Positions 20,494 to 24,039 of a stretch of DNA of 24,039 nt are shown in pieces. A model generated the notes under the pieces. The model was not told the origin of the DNA and searched no databases. It was given only the letters and a program-made list of their open reading frames with translations. Source of the stretch: Saprolegnia diclina VS20 (taxonomy: Eukaryota > Oomycota > Saprolegniomycetes > Saprolegniales > Saprolegniaceae). Location of the stretch: NCBI RefSeq assembly GCF_000281045.1, contig NW_008246188.1, forward strand, positions 85,010 through 109,048, written 5' to 3'. The translations under genes were made by a program, and so were the position numbers. Within the stretch, counting starts at the first letter, position 1, and the number at the start of each line of letters is the position of its first letter.

Positions 20494-20626
20494 TAGATCT
20501 TATTCCTAGGATCTGAGCACGAGGACCCGTCGCTACTGCACTGTAAAACCAACCTTCTGTAGACTGTGCCAACCAGCTATGCACAGGGGCGTGGCAGCTG
20601 GGCGAGCAATGTGAGCAGCGATCTGC

Positions 20627-20664
20627 TTCGGTGGTAAGTTCCGATCGTGTTCGGTGGTAAGTTC
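20627..20664. repeat. Two copies of a 15-bp unit, period 23 bp
   Basis: TTCGGTGGTAAGTTC occurs at 20627-20641 and again at 20650-20664 with no mismatch, separated by eight bases. Confidence 0.75.
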
Positions 20665-21017
20665 GGCTCCATCCGAATTCAGGAGATCATGATCAAGGAC
20701 AGTCCGATTTCAACGCACATCATCGGCATTCGTCTCGGTCGGTCGTGTCGTTACCCTGCTGTACGCGGGCTCTTTACAGCAGCACGCGCTTACCTCAAGG
20801 TTACTGTGGTACCCTGCTACAATACCCGTGCACTGCCGCCGCTTGTTGCTTGTGATGTTGGTGTTTTGCCTGGCGCTTGCTTTCGGACTTGTCCTTGTTT
20901 CAGATATTTTCGTATTTCAACCAATCCCAACCTACGTAAACCGAATTAAATGCCAGACTTTTGGCCAATCAGCGCGTGCCAGCCGTTCGGACATTCACTG
21001 TACTGACTACCAGCGCG

Positions 21018-23698
21018 ATGGGCAACAGCGACAGCAAGAGCAAGTTCCGCGAGTCCGTCTACAAGCTCAGCAACGAGGAAGTCTCGAGCCGGCAGCTCGA
21101 GTTCTGGGACAAGCTCTGGAAGATCCCGACGACGGCCGAGGTAGACCTTCCATCTCCATGCGGCTGGCGCCTCATGCTGCGGGCGCAGGAAATCTTTACG
21201 CTCATCCAGCCCGATGACATTCGCATGCTGCGCCAGAAGCAGCAGACCAACCTCAGCACGATGCTCACGCAGGCCATCTCGCAGCTCCACCAGATCGTCG
21301 ACACGCCGCTGCCCAAGTACTACCCGCAGGCGGTCAACTGCATTCGCGTGCTGACGCGGACCATGCCCTTTATCCTCGAGGTCTCTGCCCGATGTTGATG
21401 CAGCTGTCGATGTTGACGCACATGCATTAGGACCGTGGCGACGACTTTGTGCAGCAGCTGCTCTGGGGCCCGCTGCCCACCGCGGACGACGCCTCGGACG
21501 CGCCGCCGACGTGCTTGGCCGAGCGCCTCATTGACGCGACCATGGGTCTTCTCTTCCTTCCCGATTTTACCGTCTCGGCGCCGGCGTACAAGGCGTACCG
21601 CGAGCAGCTCTCGACGAGCGGCAGTGGCGCCAAAGTCTACCCATCGCTCTTGTGGTACTCGGGCGTTGGCTTTCCGGACGCGTCGGCCACGCACGCCGTC
21701 TTGTACGACAAGAACCGCAAGGAGGTGCTCAAGCTCCTCCTCACGTGCTTCTCGGGCATCCTGTACCACACGGCCGGTACTGCCGCAATACCTTCTTCCT
21801 CGCCTAATTGTCTAATGTATGGTAGACTCGTGCGACCAGTCGACCGACCCGTTCCTGGCCTACGCGACGCGCGAGGGGTCGGCATTCTCGCCGACGCTCT
21901 TCTACTCGCTCCTCAACGTCACGCTGCTCTACGACCCGGTCGGGTGGGGCGTGCCATACGCCGGCTCGATCGTCGCCGACGAGCGCGAGACGCTGGTGGA
22001 CATTTCTGTTCAAGTACACGACGTCCTCTCGGTGCATTGCTGCATGATGGCGTAGGTACTTCTCGTGCTACTGGACTTTGGCAAGCCGGCCATCGAGTCA
22101 GACGGCGTCGTGACGGTATATTTGCGGTAAATTTCCATGCCAATTCCTTACACCTTGTGGCGGGATAGTGCAGCAACAAGTACCGTGAGCTGCTCTCGAG
22201 CGTCCAGCGCGAGTATGCGATTCATCTCGTGTTTGGCGTGTCTCATCGTATGGCGTGTAGAGAGGACTTTGATTTGATCTTCTACGGGCTCGCCAAGCTC
22301 CTAAACAACTACCACCAGAGCATGAACACGATCTTGCCCAACTCGATCAAGCAGATCAAGTGCCACCAAGAGCTGCTCGTGCTCCTCTGGAAGATGCTCG
22401 ATGAGAACAAGAAGTTTCTCCAGTTTACGCTCAAGCGTGCAGATACGAACAAGATTGTCGTGCCCCTGCTGTACCTCATGTACGAGGGCCGGAAGGAGCC
22501 GTCCAAGGTACGGTCTGTCACTGTCAAATCTGCACCGAAGGACGCTTGTAGGTGGGCATGATTCACATTTGCACGTTCATTCTGCTCTTGCTGAGCGGCG
22601 AGCGCGACTTTGCCGTGAACCTCAACAAGCCGTTCGATCTCAAGCTGCCGCTGGACTTGCCGCCGTTCAACGGCAACCACGCCGACCTCCTCGTCGTGTG
22701 TTTGCACAAGGTCATTGTCAACGGCTTTGAGAAGCTCAACTCGGTCTACAACTGCTTTCTCACCATCATCTCCAACATCTCGCCCTACATCAAAAAGCTC
22801 AACATGGTACAGCGTGCGCTGGTTTGTATCCAGCTGATACATTGATACTCATTAGGTGTCGAGCGTGCGTCTCCTGCGCCTCTTCAAGCTCTTTTCGCAG
22901 CCGCGGTATTTATTCGACAACGAAGCCAACCACCACCTCGTCTTCTTCCTCCTCGATACGTTCAACAACATTATCCAGTACCAGTACGAAGGTACCATTC
23001 GACGCATATTTACCATAGTTTGCGACATGATTGATATCTTGATACTAGGCAACGAGCAAATGGTGTACGCCATGGTGCAGAACAAGGACCTCTTCCACAA
23101 GCTCAACGCGCTCACAATGCCCATGACGCAGGCCACGCCACGCAGCAGCAGCACGGCGTCAGTCGCTGACGACGACGCCGAGAGCGTCCCGTCGGTCGTA
23201 CCGCTCGTCGCGCTCACCGACACTGCGGCGTCCGAGGACGCGACCGCCGACGAACCGTCGTCAACCAAGTCGGCGGCCGCACCCGTGCCGGCGCCGGTGG
23301 TCGGTGGCCGCTTTGTGCCCAACGAAGCATGGATCCAGAGCTGGAAGAAGAAGCTGCCGCTCAACACGTCGCTGCGACTGCTGCAGTACCTCGTGCCGCA
23401 GCTTGAAGACGCGTGCGAGCTCGCGGGCGGGAGCTTGGACGAGACCTCGATGCTCACGTTCCTTCGCAGCACGACCATGGTCGGGCTTCTTCCCGTGCCG
23501 CATGCGATCGTGATCCGCAAGTACCAGACCAACCAGTTTACGAATCTCTGGTTCACAACGTTTACGTGGGGCGTCATTTTCCTTCGCAACCAAGGTACAC
23601 ACTCTCGTCTTACATTTTGACGTCTAAGTGGCGTGTTTGTAGCGTTTCCCCTCTTTGACGGCGCGTCCATCACGCTCTTTACGATCAACGTCCTGTAA
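21018..23698 (+). CDS. HID1: HID1 family protein (Golgi/secretory trafficking), eleven exons
   Basis: Exons are 21018-21140, 21189-21380, 21431-21776, 21826-22013, 22056-22115, 22169-22212, 22261-22507, 22552-22806, 22856-22991, 23049-23594 and 23643-23698. Introns are 42-57 bp and the product is 730 residues (human HID1 about 788). The ATG at 21018 gives MGNSDSKSKFRESVYKL, matching the HID1 opening MGSTDSKLNFRKAV; Gly2 is a candidate N-myristoylation site. Other matches to human HID1 include LLKLLLTCFS, YDPVG(W)G(V)PY, REEDF, CHQELLVLLWK, LLLLSGER, ADLLVV, NHHLVFFLL, FNNIIQYQ, LVPQLED, VGLLPVPHAIVIRKYQ and WGVIFLRN. A low-complexity Ser/Ala linker (about 23130-23300) replaces the variable region of the human protein. 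HID1 is a peripheral Golgi protein needed for dense-core-vesicle and secretory sorting in animals; its oomycete role is unknown. Two introns have lengths divisible by three and no stop in frame. Confidence 0.93.
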
Positions 23699-24039
23699 TC
23701 GCAGCAGGAGACGACGAGGATAATGCCATGCATGTGCTACTGCTTCGTTAGCTTTGGAAAATACTCGTCCTAGATTAGTCTGCGTCATGTAGCAGCCGCA
23801 AGCGTTGTGCACTGTTTCCCAAGCGAGACGGGGAGCAGACGCAGTTGCCACAACGTACATACTCCACGGCGATAGTACCACAGCGGTATTCCCGAGCCTG
23901 GTGAATCCACGGTGAATCCAAGCAGTCTTGACGTGCGTCGCTGGCGTCGACAAGGAATGCACCAATCAAACTTGCCCATCATCCGGATACTATCCGGATG
24001 ATCGACCGGACAGGCGGTGTCCAACACCAACACGTCCAT
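23699..24039. other. Intergenic stretch downstream of HID1 to the window end
   Basis: Minus-strand open frames run to the window edge but show no recognisable motif. The stretch has a direct repeat of GGTGAATCCA (23900-23909 and 23911-23920) and a perfect hairpin near the end. Confidence 0.4.
23978..24002. repeat. Perfect inverted repeat, 11-bp arms with 3-nt spacer
   Basis: ATCATCCGGAT (23978-23988), spacer ACT, then ATCCGGATGAT (23992-24002). It could be a cruciform, an RNA hairpin or a dimeric protein-binding site; nothing nearby decides which. Confidence 0.75.

Larger units (their letters stand above)
19091..21017. other. Gene-poor stretch between the SLC1 and HID1 genes
   Basis: No gene could be supported in these 1.9 kb. 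The longest open frame is on the minus strand at 19612-20175 (187 residues, starting with a GTG); it has no recognised domain and a long overlapping plus-strand frame. A shorter minus-strand frame at 19219-19458 is also unrecognised. A hairpin (20470-20493) and a short tandem duplication (20627-20664) are present. The left end should hold the SLC1 promoter and the right end the HID1 promoter; ACATTCACTG at 20991-21000 is weakly initiator-like. Confidence 0.4.

Noticed and set aside
1-24039. CRISPR arrays, rRNA, tRNA, prophage or bacterial defence system
   Set aside because: No regularly spaced repeats, tRNA-like cloverleaf or rRNA core was recognised by eye. The gene structure is eukaryotic with dense micro-introns.

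Overview
The window reads as nuclear DNA of an oomycete, most likely a saprolegnialean water mould (Saprolegnia/Achlya/Aphanomyces type). Support: GC-rich third codon positions; 30 inferred introns of only 41-64 bp, all GT...AG; and gene types typical of oomycetes (BT1/folate-biopterin transporter, START+FYVE fusion, SLC1-type symporter, astacin). I infer the lineage from gene content and did not test it. No prokaryotic operon, CRISPR array, rRNA or tRNA was seen.

Layout. 1-1134 (+): 3' part of a BT1-type transporter, cut by the window edge. 1328-2279 (-): a five-exon phosphatidylinositol-transfer protein, convergent with it. 2280-4912: a gene-poor gap with an 18-bp ACGT palindrome, a probable non-LTR retrotransposon scrap and a decayed minus-strand coding trace. 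4913-6775 (+): START-FYVE protein, two exons. 6776-7817: no gene resolved. 7818-9869 (+): an 11-exon cyclic-nucleotide phosphodiesterase. 9870-10645: nothing firm. 10646-11686 (+): secreted astacin metalloprotease, single exon. 11687-12517: two 77-bp direct repeats. 12518-16987 (+): FANCI, six exons. 17378-19090 (-): SLC1/DAACS amino-acid symporter, convergent with FANCI. 19091-21017: gene-poor, with a hairpin and a short duplication. 21018-23698 (+): HID1, eleven exons. 23699-24039: intergenic, with a perfect hairpin.

The genes do not form one pathway. They are independent housekeeping or surface functions: lipid transfer and phosphoinositide-type membrane binding (PITP, START-FYVE), Golgi/secretory trafficking (HID1), cyclic-nucleotide turnover (PDE), interstrand-crosslink repair (FANCI), transport (BT1, SLC1) and extracellular proteolysis (astacin). 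Exon structures were assembled by hand from GT/AG sites, frame continuity and recalled family motifs. All five spliced genes close in frame (256, 599, 521, 1409 and 730 aa).

The best leads are in known families. The FANCI lacks a lysine where human FANCI has its monoubiquitinated lysine but keeps the neighbouring SQ/TQ cluster. The SLC1 protein has Cys in place of the acidic-substrate Arg, and Asn in place of two cation-coordinating Asp residues. I found no convincing wholly new system.
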